DNA of 64,000 nucleotides from Desulfovibrio sp. JC022 (GCF_010470665.1 NZ_VOPZ01000003.1:186001-250000); one strand, 5' to 3'; numbered from the stretch's first letter, positions 54,367 through 62,727 are shown. Numbers and translations are program-made. The notes: generated from the sequence alone by a model not told the origin.

Positions 54367-54927
54367 CTACTTTGTGGAGTTGGTTAGTGATTCTTCGCAA
54401 TGGGCGAGGGATTTGTAGCCCAGCTTGCGCATGAGTATTTCGTATCTTTCGCGCACCAGATTGCCGCATTCCTGCTGCGTTTTGCGGGCGTAGGCAAGGT
54501 AAATGTCCAAGGTTTTTGGGGAATAGGTTTGTAGTTCACTTCCGAGATAGAGACAGAAAGACTGGTGTCCGTCAGGCTGTACTGAACGCGGAAATTGGGC
54601 GGCAACTTCTTTGCGCCATTCGCTTTCCATGTGCACTATTTCGCTGATGGCCGGGGAATTGCTCTGCACCGGGATGAGTCCTTCCATGAGTGCGTATTTT
54701 TCGGTCATGAGATTGCGCTTGTCGCTGGCAGATTTCTCTAGATCGGCGAGGTAGGATTCAAGGTATTCTTCCGGTAGGACGGAATGGGTCATGTACCGCA
54801 TGATGCGGAAAGAGTCCGGGCGTTCCTGACAAAGAGAGGTTCCACCGCGGTTCTTGACTGCAAGGAACATATCCAGTTCCAATCCGATAATCTGTTCAAT
54901 TAATTGTGTGCGTTTTTCTTCGGCCAT
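54367..54927 (-). CDS. DUF4125-family protein
   Basis: The 186-residue soluble protein starts EEKRTQLIEQIIGLELDMFLAVKNRGGTSLCQERPDSFRIMR, the characteristic opening of DUF4125 proteins, and is mostly helical. Its function is unknown. AAGGAG precedes the ATG, and it is in an operon with the TauE-type exporter. Its position between the sigma-54 activator and the permease links it to the glycyl-radical enzyme locus. Confidence 0.72.
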   Translation of the reverse strand: MAEEKRTQLIEQIIGLELDMFLAVKNRGGTSLCQERPDSFRIMRYMTHSVLPEEYLESYLADLEKSASDKRNLMTEKYALMEGLIPVQSNSPAISEIVHMESEWRKEVAAQFPRSVQPDGHQSFCLYLGSELQTYSPKTLDIYLAYARKTQQECGNLVRERYEILMRKLGYKSLAHCEESLTNSTK

Positions 54928-55115
54928 GGGAGTCTCCTTAATGAAAAAAGTAACGAGCTTCTGGTTTGCAAACCCGGTGCCTTATACTGCTTTTTAAGCG
55001 ATAAAAGTTCACGTTTTTAGTTATGTTCCTGAATTGATTGTGTAAGTCTATACTGGAGTCCTTGTGAGTGAGTAGTCGGTAGCCTCGGGGGGTAGGGAGT
55101 ATGGAAGAAAGTAAA

Positions 55116-55146
55116 TTTTAGCAAAAGAAAGAAAACTTTCGAAAAA
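55116..55146. promoter_or_regulatory. Putative activator site (UAS) of the APC permease gene
   Basis: TTTTAGCAAA (55116-55125) and TTCGAAAAA (55138-55146) repeat the two blocks found upstream of the glycyl-radical operon, in the same orientation to the gene. It lies about 100-130 bases upstream of the sigma-54 promoter at 55247. Confidence 0.6.
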
Positions 55147-55246
55147 TAATAAAATTTTAAAGTACGCTTATTGGCACTGGTGATGGTTTAAAATTTTTAG
55201 TTAGTTATTTCTAGGCATTAAGGTGATGGTGAAGAATTTCACGAAT

Positions 55247-55262
55247 TGGCACTCTGTTTGCT
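55247..55262 (+). promoter_or_regulatory. Sigma-54 promoter of the APC permease gene
   Basis: TGGCAC-TCTGT-TTGCT is a full consensus match with GG-N10-GC spacing (GG 55248-55249, GC 55260-55261). The start codon of the permease is 315 bases downstream, leaving a long leader. Confidence 0.85.
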
Positions 55263-55299
55263 AAAATGGTGAAGCAGCTTTTGGTAGGGCTGCTGAATC

Positions 55300-55316
55300 A
55301 GGTAGATTGAAAGTGT
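55300..55316. repeat. 17-bp repeat, copy 2 (permease leader)
   Basis: Identical to 51747-51763; CGTTCGCT follows at 55326-55333. It stands 38 bases downstream of the sigma-54 promoter, so it is inside the transcript. Confidence 0.6.
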
Positions 55317-55354
55317 ATAGATAATCGTTCGCTCTTTGCAAAGAAGAGGAGGCC

Positions 55355-55411
55355 ATGCCGCTTAAGCGGGAATCATGGCGAAATGTGTCCGGTCAAGTTC
55401 GTCGTCCATAA
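55355..55411 (+). CDS. Possible 18-residue leader peptide in the permease transcript
   Basis: AGAGGAGG lies just upstream of an ATG that opens an 18-codon frame (MPLKRESWRNVSGQVRRP) ending in TAA at 55409-55411. The near-perfect ribosome site and the long leader are the only evidence. It may be translated for attenuation or be chance. Confidence 0.3.
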   Translation: MPLKRESWRNVSGQVRRP

Positions 55412-55576
55412 AATGAATCTTTATTTGTTTGATGGGCGGGGCACTAGTTCGCAGATCGGCACACGGCAGAAGGCAGTTGCCGGACAATGTCCGAGGAGGA
55501 ACAGCTGCCGGGGTTGGACACCTTGAGGTTCAGGGGACGTCTGTCGTGAACTCATAAAAAACAAAGAGATAATCTG

Positions 55577-57082
55577 ATGGCACAAGAACAACTGGAATTA
55601 GAAAAATCAATGTCGCCCGCACAGGTGTGGGCTCTGGCGCTCGGTTCAATCGTAGGTTGGGGATGTTTTGTTCTCCCCGGTGATATGTTTCTGCCGCAAG
55701 CCGGGGTCATGGGCACCCTTATCGGCTTCGGTGTAGGCGCATTCCTTATTTGTTTTGTAGCAGTCTGCTACAGTTACATGATCAAGTACGCCCCTGTTGC
55801 TGGCGGCGCGTTTGCATATGCTTATGTCGGCTTTGGACCGACTGCGGCTTTTGTCTGCGGGTGGGCACTCGTGCTCGGGTACATAGCCATCATCGGCATC
55901 GACGTTGCCGCGCTGGCACTAATTTTCCGTTTCCTATTTCCGGGAGTCTTTGAATTCGGTCCTTTGTATTCCATTGCCGGCTGGCAGGTATACACTGGTG
56001 AGGTCATCCTGATGACTACCGCAACCCTGCTTTTCGGCTGGATGAACTATCGTGGGAACAGCTTTGCGGGTAAGTTGCAGGTTGCACTGGCTTTCCTGCT
56101 GACTGTCGGTATTGTTTCCCTGTTTACGGGATCTGCGTCGCTTGAAACAGCTGAACTGGGCAACCTGCTTCCGCTTTTCGCTGAGCACCGTTCTGAACTT
56201 TCCTGCGTACTGATTATTTTTGCCATTTCCCCCTTTCTCTTTGTCGGTTTTGATACTGTTCCGCAGGCGGCAGAGGAATTTACCTTTGATCCCGCTCGGG
56301 CGCGTAACATTATGATCATCGCCATCCTTTGCGGTGTGGTTCTTTACTCTCTGGTCACTCTGGCTGTCGGTATTGCCATTCCTTATCCTGAAATGCTGGC
56401 TAAAATGGACGCCATGCGCGCAACCGGCGGTACTGCATGGGCAACCGGTGAAGTCGCAGCCATGGCTTTCGGTAAGCTTGGTGCGGTTGTTCTGGCCTGC
56501 GCAGTCATGGGCGCGGTCTGCACCGGTATTAACGGTTTCTACATTGCTACTTCACGTCTGCTGCTGAGTATGGCTCGCGGTCGCATCCTGCCTGCATGGT
56601 TCGGTGATATTCATCCCAAGTACCGCACACCTCACAAAGCCCTTCTGTTCACCATGGCTATCGTCCTGCTTACTCCCTTTGCCGGACGTTCCGTTGTGGT
56701 TTGGATCGTGGACATGAGTTCCGTGGGTACCGGTATCGGTTACCTTTTCTCCTGCCTTGCTGCCCGCCGTGTTCTGCTCGGTTCTGAGGGCGTCTCCGAC
56801 CGTCTGGTGAAGCAATTCTGCTGCATCATGGGTATTCTTGCTTCTGTTATGTCCATTGTGCTTCTGCTTGTTCCCGGTTCGCCGGCCTACATTAGTGAAG
56901 CATCCCGCTGGTGCATGGTTACCTGGGTCGTCATGGGCGTGTTCTTTTACTTCTCCAGCAGAGGTGAATGGGCTAAACTTCCTGAAGCAACCCTGCGTAG
57001 AAGCATTCTCGGCAGGGACGATATTCCGGTTTTCTTTAAAAGCCGCGAACCTAAAGGACAGCCTCAGACTGTTTCTGAATAG
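55577..57082 (+). CDS. APC-superfamily amino acid/amine permease
   Basis: The 501-residue protein has about 12-13 membrane helices and APC motifs: WALALGSIVGWGCFVLPGDMFLP in TM1 (unwound GSIVGWG), KYAPVAGGAFAYAYVGFGP, and FLFVGFDTVPQAAEEFTFD at TM6. APC carriers take up amino acids or amines. It is likely co-regulated with the glycyl-radical enzyme (same promoter type and upstream element), so it is the best candidate importer of the enzyme's substrate. This is inference. Confidence 0.88.
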   Translation: MAQEQLELEKSMSPAQVWALALGSIVGWGCFVLPGDMFLPQAGVMGTLIGFGVGAFLICFVAVCYSYMIKYAPVAGGAFAYAYVGFGPTAAFVCGWALVLGYIAIIGIDVAALALIFRFLFPGVFEFGPLYSIAGWQVYTGEVILMTTATLLFGWMNYRGNSFAGKLQVALAFLLTVGIVSLFTGSASLETAELGNLLPLFAEHRSELSCVLIIFAISPFLFVGFDTVPQAAEEFTFDPARARNIMIIAILCGVVLYSLVTLAVGIAIPYPEMLAKMDAMRATGGTAWATGEVAAMAFGKLGAVVLACAVMGAVCTGINGFYIATSRLLLSMARGRILPAWFGDIHPKYRTPHKALLFTMAIVLLTPFAGRSVVVWIVDMSSVGTGIGYLFSCLAARRVLLGSEGVSDRLVKQFCCIMGILASVMSIVLLLVPGSPAYISEASRWCMVTWVVMGVFFYFSSRGEWAKLPEATLRRSILGRDDIPVFFKSREPKGQPQTVSE

Positions 57083-57131
57083 TTAATATATATTCCAGAC
57101 AGGATCTGCTTTCTGTCGTACTGATATAAAT

Positions 57132-57160
57132 GTCCCCGTCAGCATTGCTGTCGGGGACTT
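57132..57160 (+). terminator. Terminator after the permease gene
   Basis: GTCCCCG-T-CAGC pairs with GCTG-T-CGGGGAC around ATT, followed by TTCTTGT. Confidence 0.8.
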
Positions 57161-57304
57161 CTTGTGTGCGGAGGGATTTATAGCTTTCATAAATGCGAGT
57201 GGGGATGATCTATCTCGAATACCGATTGGATGTATTATAAATATTGATGTATTTGTAACTCCTTTAAAGGAAAGGTCAATCTTAAACAGGAATGGGGTGA
57301 TTGC

Positions 57305-57715
57305 ATGGAACCATTAGCCGTCAGGTTCAAACCGGGGCAGGATATCCTGCTTGAACTGGAGCGAATTGCGCAGGAACGGGAAATTGAAGCAGCCTGCGTG
57401 CTGACCTGCGTGGGCAGTCTCACTCTGGCAGTGCTCCGTTTTGCCAATCAGGAAGAGCCAACTGAGCTTAACGGTCATTTTGAGATAGTTTCCCTGACCG
57501 GAGTTCTTTCCTGCCATGGTTCCCATTTTCATATCGCCATTTCGGACCAAGAAGGAAAGACCACAGGTGCGCATCTGCTCCCCGGAAGCAAAGTCTACAC
57601 AACCGCTGAAATTGTGTTGGCTGTTTTGCCCCGGCATTCTTTTCTCAGAACGTTTGACCCGCAGACAGGTTATCCGGAGCTTGAAATTAAATATCTAACC
57701 AGCGACGAGGAGTGA
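57305..57715 (+). CDS. PPC/DUF296-domain protein
   Basis: The 136-residue protein is a single PPC (DUF296) domain: LAVRFKPGQDILLELERIAQEREIEAACVLTCVGSLTLAVLRF, a SHFHIAISDQEGKTTGAHLLPG segment with the family H.H and G.H features, and a final strand. In plants the domain accompanies AT-hooks; bacterial stand-alone forms have no settled role, though trimerisation and metal binding are seen. It is the first gene of the ECF transporter operon, with its stop just before the S-component start. Confidence 0.82.
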   Translation: MEPLAVRFKPGQDILLELERIAQEREIEAACVLTCVGSLTLAVLRFANQEEPTELNGHFEIVSLTGVLSCHGSHFHIAISDQEGKTTGAHLLPGSKVYTTAEIVLAVLPRHSFLRTFDPQTGYPELEIKYLTSDEE

Positions 57716-57720
57716 GTGGG

Positions 57721-58311
57721 ATGGGTGTAACAGAAAAGTTTAAAAAGGATTTCAATACATTTACATGGGTGCTGATTTCAGTTGCCATTGTTCTTAACAT
57801 TGCGGTGGGGCAACTTGTTTCCCTGCTTAAACTGCCAATTTTTCTGGATTCCATCGGTACCGTGTTGGTCGGTGTTCTTGCCGGACCGTGGGCCGGTGGT
57901 ATTGCCGGGTTGCTCACAAATCTTATCTGGGGCGTAATCTCTTCTCCTGTGGCCGCAGCCTTTGCTCCCGTAGCCATGGTTATCGGTATTGTTGCCGGAT
58001 TGTGCGCAAAGTTCGGGATGTTCAAGAACTGGTGGACCGCCATTCTTGCCGGTTTGATAATCACAGTTTTTAACTCCGTGGTCGCAGTGCCCATCAGGCT
58101 GTACATGTTCGGTGGTATCACCGGAAGCGGTGCTGATTTTGCCATGGCTTATCTGCTTGCGCTCGGTAAGGATCTGTTCGGTTCGGTGGTGGTTACTGTG
58201 TTTACAGCCAATGTTATTGATAAGGTTGCCACTGCGGTGCTGGTCTGGGCTATTATCAAGGGACTCCCGGAGAAGGCTTCTGCCCGTTTTCCCCGTTTGG
58301 TCCGTGCTTAA
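57721..58311 (+). CDS. ECF transporter substrate-binding (S) component
   Basis: The ATG at 57721 is chosen; the GTG at 57712 is an alternative. The 196-residue membrane protein has six helices and the PF07155-like LPIFLDSIGTVLVGVLAGPWAGGIAGLLTNLIWG segment. This S component gives the transporter its vitamin or cofactor specificity, which I cannot assign from sequence. No thiamine, riboflavin or cobalamin riboswitch is apparent upstream. Confidence 0.85.
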   Translation: MGVTEKFKKDFNTFTWVLISVAIVLNIAVGQLVSLLKLPIFLDSIGTVLVGVLAGPWAGGIAGLLTNLIWGVISSPVAAAFAPVAMVIGIVAGLCAKFGMFKNWWTAILAGLIITVFNSVVAVPIRLYMFGGITGSGADFAMAYLLALGKDLFGSVVVTVFTANVIDKVATAVLVWAIIKGLPEKASARFPRLVRA

Positions 58312-58338
58312 GCGTGCTTAAAATAGCGGGATATTTCA

Positions 58339-59136
58339 TTGCAAAGAGCTGACCTTTCCTTGTTTATCAAGGGAGAATCGTGTCTCCATTCCGTTCACCC
58401 CCTCAGTAAGCTTACTTATGTCCTGCTGACGGGGGTGACGGTTTATTGTGCGCCCGGAGGATATCTGCCTGCCGCAATCCTGTTGGGGGTTAATCTTCTT
58501 CTGGCAGCAATCTCCGGTATTCTTTTGCAGGTCTGGAAGTTTTCATGGCGAACCCTGTTGCCCCTTGCCCTGTTTATGATTCCTATTCATGGCTTTTTGA
58601 ACCCGGACAATCATACTCTTCTGACCAGTTATCACGGGGTGGGGCTGTATTTGGAAGGGCTGGTGTTTGCGGGAAGGGTGCTTCTGCAATTGGCAGCTGT
58701 TTTGTGCATTTCGCTGATTTTTGTTTTTACAACCCATCCGGCTGACCTCATTACGTCTTTGACTCAGGCCGGACTTTCTGCTTCTTTTGCCTATATTTTG
58801 GGTAGCCCTCTGCTGCTTCTTCCGGCCATGCGGGAAAGAGCTAAAACCATTCAGGATGCGCAACGGGCCAGGGGACTTGGCTCGGACGGCGGGGTCATAA
58901 AAAGGATTCGTTCCATGGCTCCACTCATTTCCCCTTTGATACTTGGAGCTTTTGCAGAAATTGAGCAGCGGGCTATTGCTCTGGAATTACGTGGATTCAA
59001 TTCTGCCCGTACCAAAACTTCCTTGCGGGTTGTACCGGACAGCGCAACACAGCGCGCAGTCCGTAAGCTGATGCTCTTGGTCTGCCTCCTGCTTTTTATC
59101 TATAAAATAGTACCTTACCAATATGTCTCTTATTGA
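58339..59136 (+). CDS. ecfT: ECF transporter transmembrane (T) component
   Basis: The start is TTG at 58339 (AGCGGGA upstream). The 265-residue membrane protein has HPLSKLTYVLLTGVTVY at the N-terminus and the coupling motifs near AMRERAKTIQDAQRARGLG and IEQRAIALELRGFNS, which contain the two ARG/RG signatures of EcfT. It overlaps the ATPase gene by 14 bases. Confidence 0.88.
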   Translation: MQRADLSLFIKGESCLHSVHPLSKLTYVLLTGVTVYCAPGGYLPAAILLGVNLLLAAISGILLQVWKFSWRTLLPLALFMIPIHGFLNPDNHTLLTSYHGVGLYLEGLVFAGRVLLQLAAVLCISLIFVFTTHPADLITSLTQAGLSASFAYILGSPLLLLPAMRERAKTIQDAQRARGLGSDGGVIKRIRSMAPLISPLILGAFAEIEQRAIALELRGFNSARTKTSLRVVPDSATQRAVRKLMLLVCLLLFIYKIVPYQYVSY

Positions 59137-59989
59137 AATTGAGAAATTTTCATACCGTTATGGCGCGTCTTCCCAGCTGGTCCTGAACAAACTTAACCTG
59201 CGAATTGCCGGAGGGGAATTTGTAGCTGTGATCGGGGCCAATAATAGCGGCAAATCAACTCTCTGCAACGTACTGACCGGGGCGGTCCCTCAACTCTATC
59301 ACGGTCTGCACGAGGGGCGTGTTCGGATTTGCGGTAAAGATACGGCTGAAATTCCGGCTTCAGAGCTTGCCGGATCAGTGGCGTTTGTCATGCAAAATCC
59401 AAAACAGCAGTTGTCCGGCATCCGCTTTACTGTGGCTGAGGAAGTGGCCTTCAGTCTTGAAAATATGGGCTTGCCACGGGAAAATATCCGGCAACATGTG
59501 GATAAGGCCCTTGCATTGACCGGTATGTTGTCTTTTGCGGATCGTTCCCCGCATCATCTTTCAGGCGGGCAGTTGCAGAAAGTGACTTTAGCCGCCGCTC
59601 TGGCTTGTGATACCCGGATCATTGTACTTGATGAGCCGACCACATTTCTTGATCCTCTGGCGGCAAAGCAGGTCTTTGAAATTTTGTTTCGCTTGCGGCA
59701 GAGCGGTAAAACAGTTGTGCTTGCAGAGCAACGTCTGGAGAATATAGCGCTTTGTGCAGACCGGGTAATTGCCTTGCATGAAGGTGAAATTGTTTTGGAC
59801 GGTTTGCCAAACGAAGTTCTTGCTTCCCCTCTGCTTAAAGATATCGGGCTTGATGTGACCCGGTTCAGCAAGGTTGCTGAGCTTGCAAAGGTTGCCGGAT
59901 GCTGGCGCGAGGAGCAGGAATTGGCGACAACTTTTGACGGTGTGCTGGAAGGTCTGATTTTCCCTGCGGGGGGATTTCATGGGAATTAA
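59123..59989 (+). CDS. ecfA1: ECF transporter ATPase EcfA1
   Basis: The 288-residue ABC ATPase has Walker A GANNSGKST, signature LSGGQLQKVTLAAALA and Walker B IIVLDEPTTFLDP. It pairs with the second ATPase below to energise the ECF complex at the inner membrane. It overlaps both neighbours, indicating translational coupling. Confidence 0.9.
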   Translation: MSLIEIEKFSYRYGASSQLVLNKLNLRIAGGEFVAVIGANNSGKSTLCNVLTGAVPQLYHGLHEGRVRICGKDTAEIPASELAGSVAFVMQNPKQQLSGIRFTVAEEVAFSLENMGLPRENIRQHVDKALALTGMLSFADRSPHHLSGGQLQKVTLAAALACDTRIIVLDEPTTFLDPLAAKQVFEILFRLRQSGKTVVLAEQRLENIALCADRVIALHEGEIVLDGLPNEVLASPLLKDIGLDVTRFSKVAELAKVAGCWREEQELATTFDGVLEGLIFPAGGFHGN

Positions 59990-60776
59990 GGTTGATAATT
60001 TGTTTTTCAGTTATGAGGCCGGGGAAGAAGTCCTAAAGGGAATTTCTTTTGAGTTTGCTGAGGGTGAGATAGTGGCTTTGCTCGGTCATAACGGGTCGGG
60101 AAAAAGTACACTTGTTAAGCATTTTAACGGTCTTTTGTGTCCTTTGCGCGGTTGGGTGAAAGTTAACGGCGTTCTTAGTACCGATAAAAAAATATCAGAG
60201 CTGGCCGGCATGGTTTCCATGTTATTTCAAAATCCTGATGATCAGATATGCAAATCCTCGGTTTGGGATGAAGTTGCTTTCGGTCCTGATAATCTCGGAT
60301 ATGAACATGGTCGTATCAGCGAGTTGGCTAAATATTATTTGTCCGTTTTTGGGCTTTTGGAATTTAAGAAACGCAATCCTTACGATCTCGGGCTGAGCGA
60401 ACGAAAGCGGCTGGCTATTGCTTCAACTTTGGCAATGGATACCGGAATTATTGTTCTTGATGAGCCTACCGCCGGGCTTGATCCACGAGAAATTAATATG
60501 CTGGAAAGTGAGCTGGAAAAGCTTCGCTCAGCAGGTAGAACCGTAGTTCTGATTAGTCATGATATGGATTTTGTGGCTGAAAATTGTTCACGGGCGGTCT
60601 GTTTACAAAATGGAATTAAGCAGTTTGACGGATTGATCGGGGATCTTTTTGAAAATAGTGGCCTTCTTGAGCAATGCGGCTTGCTTGCGCCGCAGATTGT
60701 GCAGCTTGGTTATTATTACGGCTTACAATTGGATGAGATAAGTCCGCAGGGATTCGTTAATAAAATGCTTAACTGA
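59979..60776 (+). CDS. ecfA2: ECF transporter ATPase EcfA2
   Basis: The 265-residue ABC ATPase has Walker A GHNGSGKST, Walker B IIVLDEPTAGLDP and the His switch (LISHDMD). Its signature, LGLSERKRLAIAS, is a degenerate form of LSGGQ, as is common for one of the two ECF ATPases. With EcfA1, EcfT and the S component it forms a complete module. Confidence 0.88.
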   Translation: MGIKVDNLFFSYEAGEEVLKGISFEFAEGEIVALLGHNGSGKSTLVKHFNGLLCPLRGWVKVNGVLSTDKKISELAGMVSMLFQNPDDQICKSSVWDEVAFGPDNLGYEHGRISELAKYYLSVFGLLEFKKRNPYDLGLSERKRLAIASTLAMDTGIIVLDEPTAGLDPREINMLESELEKLRSAGRTVVLISHDMDFVAENCSRAVCLQNGIKQFDGLIGDLFENSGLLEQCGLLAPQIVQLGYYYGLQLDEISPQGFVNKMLN

Positions 60777-60819
60777 GCAGAGTTGCCAAGTCTCCCCACT
60801 CTTGTGTAAAAAGCCTCCC

Positions 60820-61284
60820 ATGACACCTGCAATCAATATAGCCAAGAAAAAGAAGATTAAATTCAAGGTCCATGAATATGAACATGATCCTTCTGCCGAG
60901 GCATACGGTAAGGAGGCGGCAGAGAAACTGGGCGTTGACCCGGAGCGTGTTTTTAAAACTCTGGTAGCCGGGAGCGGGCGGGATCTCTTCGTTGCCGTGG
61001 TTCCGGTAATGAAGATGCTGGACCTCAAACAGCTTGCCAAGGCGGTTAAGGTTAAGAAGATAGCCATGGCTGACGTAAAGCTGGTAGAACGTACCACCGG
61101 ATACGTGGTCGGCGGGGTCAGCCCGCTGGGTCAGAAAAAACTGCTGCCTACAGTTATTGATGCTTCCGCAGATAATTTTGAGACTATTTATGTCAGCGGC
61201 GGGAAGCGCGGATTGGATATTGAATTGAGTCCGCAGGATTTAGCCACGCTGCTTCGTGGCTCTTTCGCGGAAATTGCTAGATAG
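60820..61284 (+). CDS. ybaK: YbaK/EbsC-type Cys-tRNA(Pro)/Cys-tRNA(Cys) deacylase
   Basis: The 154-residue protein from the ATG at 60820 matches YbaK: KKKIKFKVHEYEHDPSAEAYGKEAAEKLGVDPERVFKTLVAG and YVVGGVSPLGQKKLLPTVIDASA. It hydrolyses misacylated Cys-tRNA(Pro) in the cytoplasm. It follows the ECF operon after 43 bases but has no obvious functional link. Its stop is close to the terminator at 61342. Confidence 0.92.
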   Translation: MTPAINIAKKKKIKFKVHEYEHDPSAEAYGKEAAEKLGVDPERVFKTLVAGSGRDLFVAVVPVMKMLDLKQLAKAVKVKKIAMADVKLVERTTGYVVGGVSPLGQKKLLPTVIDASADNFETIYVSGGKRGLDIELSPQDLATLLRGSFAEIAR

Positions 61285-61341
61285 AATGTTTGTCATTTGC
61301 GGAATTTAGTTGCAGCATTTTCCCATAATATAGTTTGTTCA

Positions 61342-61376
61342 AAGGCCCGGCGATTGATTTCGTCGGGCTTTTTTTA
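61342..61376 (+). terminator. Rho-independent terminator after ybaK
   Basis: GCCCGGCGA pairs with TCGTCGGGC (one G-T pair) around TTGATT, followed by a run of seven T. Confidence 0.9.
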
Positions 61377-61402
61377 CTGTTTTTATTTTGTTTCACATAT
61401 AG

Positions 61403-61463
61403 TTTGACAGTCAAATTAAATTTACATTAGAAGTTTTGAAAATCAATTAATTTGAAAGTCAAA
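61403..61463. promoter_or_regulatory. Three MarR-type palindromic operators upstream of the metal transporter
   Basis: TTTGACAGTCAAA (61403-61415), TTGAAAATCAA (61436-61446) and TTTGAAAGTCAAA (61451-61463) are near-identical palindromes just before the transporter start. The MarR gene is the second gene of the operon, so this is probably autoregulation. Confidence 0.68.
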
Positions 61464-61479
61464 TAATATGGAGTTCAAA

Positions 61480-62208
61480 ATGAATTTTGATTCAATCTTT
61501 CTGGTGGCCATACAGTCCAGTCTGTTTCTGGGGCTTATCCACGGGATCAATCCCTGCGGCCATTCGTGGCTGGTGCTGGCCCCGTTTGTTTATGGAGAGA
61601 AGGATGGCAAGCGGGTTTTTTCACTGACCAGCGCGTTTATTCTGGGAACGACTCTGGCCTGTCTGATAATCGGGCTGACACTCGGGTCTATTTCCTTGAC
61701 CATCCCGGATTCGCTTACTTACGTGGTGGATATCATTACCATGGGTATTCTGGTACTTCTGGGTGGCATCCTGATTATGAAGCCTGAGTTATTGCACAAT
61801 CATGAACATTCTCACGACCACGACCACCATCACGACCATGAGCATAGCCATGAGCATAGCCATGAGCACAGTCGTGGGTGTTCATGCAGTCACGGGAAAT
61901 CCACTCTACGCAGCGTGACTTTCTGGGGGCTGTTCTCCATCGGGTTTGTGAACATGATTGTGCCTTGCCCCACAGTGGCGATCATGTATAAATACGCCCT
62001 TGATTCTGGAAGTGTGTTTAAGGGTACTGCGGTTTTCGCCAGCTATGCCTTCGGGACCGGAGTAGCCCTTGCGTCGGTGATTTATGCCATTTACAGGGCA
62101 GCATCGTTAGTGCGAGCCCTTGAGCAGGATTGGGTGGAGCCGCTGGTCATGCGTACCGCCGGGGTGATGACTATAGGTTTTGCAATTTACAGTTATACAA
62201 ATTTATAA
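61480..62208 (+). CDS. NicO/UreH-like metal transporter with a His-rich loop
   Basis: The ATG at 61480 has GGAG 6 bases upstream; the ATG at 61468 is within that site. The 242-residue membrane protein has about six helices, an N-terminal GLIHGINPCGHSWL motif, a His/Asp-rich cytoplasmic or periplasmic loop (about 105-145, repeated HSHEHSHEH) and a second VPCPTVAIM motif with a Pro-Cys-Pro. Such proteins export or import Ni/Co or related metals, and the loop would bind them. It starts the operon with the MarR gene. Confidence 0.75.
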   Translation: MNFDSIFLVAIQSSLFLGLIHGINPCGHSWLVLAPFVYGEKDGKRVFSLTSAFILGTTLACLIIGLTLGSISLTIPDSLTYVVDIITMGILVLLGGILIMKPELLHNHEHSHDHDHHHDHEHSHEHSHEHSRGCSCSHGKSTLRSVTFWGLFSIGFVNMIVPCPTVAIMYKYALDSGSVFKGTAVFASYAFGTGVALASVIYAIYRAASLVRALEQDWVEPLVMRTAGVMTIGFAIYSYTNL

Positions 62209-62221
62209 AGTGGAGGTCCTT

Positions 62222-62632
62222 GTGCTGGATAAGCTCAACCATGCGGTGATCGAATTCTATGAAAAGCTTTCCTCATGGGAACATGACGTGGTCCGTGAAA
62301 AAGGTTTGACCCTGCCGCAGATGCACACTCTTGAAGTGTTGGGCATTCATAAAGATATGCGCATGAAAGAGTTGGCTCAGTGCATGGGTATCACCACCGG
62401 AACCCTGACCGTATTGGTGGATCGCCTTGAGGATAAGGCTTTCGTCTGCCGCAAACCGCACCAGACCGACCGCCGCTCAATAATCGTAGGCCTTACCGAG
62501 ACCGGAAATGAGATGTTTAAGGAGCATGACCGTCTCCATCTGCGACTCATTGAAGAGATCACCGCAGAATTTTCTGACGATGAGCGGGATATGCTTCTTT
62601 CTTTTATTAAGAAGATGAATGGGGCGTTTTAG
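62222..62632 (+). CDS. MarR-family transcriptional regulator
   Basis: The start is GTG at 62222, chosen for GGAGGTC just upstream and because the TTG at 62180 lies inside the transporter gene. The 136-residue protein has the winged helix MRMKELAQCMGITTGTLTVLVDRLEDKAFVCRKPHQTDRRSIIVGLTETG typical of MarR. It probably represses its own operon through the three palindromes upstream, with a metal or small ligand as effector. Confidence 0.9.
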   Translation: MLDKLNHAVIEFYEKLSSWEHDVVREKGLTLPQMHTLEVLGIHKDMRMKELAQCMGITTGTLTVLVDRLEDKAFVCRKPHQTDRRSIIVGLTETGNEMFKEHDRLHLRLIEEITAEFSDDERDMLLSFIKKMNGAF

Positions 62633-62696
62633 CTCAAATCAAGTTACGAACATTTTAAGAACATCTGTGGAAAACTTTTGTTCACTATAATATTTA

Positions 62697-62727
62697 CCCC
62701 GCAATTTTAATAATTGTGGGGTTTTTT
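62697..62727 (+). terminator. Rho-independent terminator after the MarR gene
   Basis: CCCCGCAATT pairs with AATTGTGGGG (one G-T pair) around a TTAAT loop, followed by six T. Confidence 0.9.

Noticed and set aside
57161-57304. Riboswitch upstream of the ECF operon
   Set aside because: No conserved core of the thiamine, riboflavin, cobalamin or preQ1 classes could be recognised by eye.
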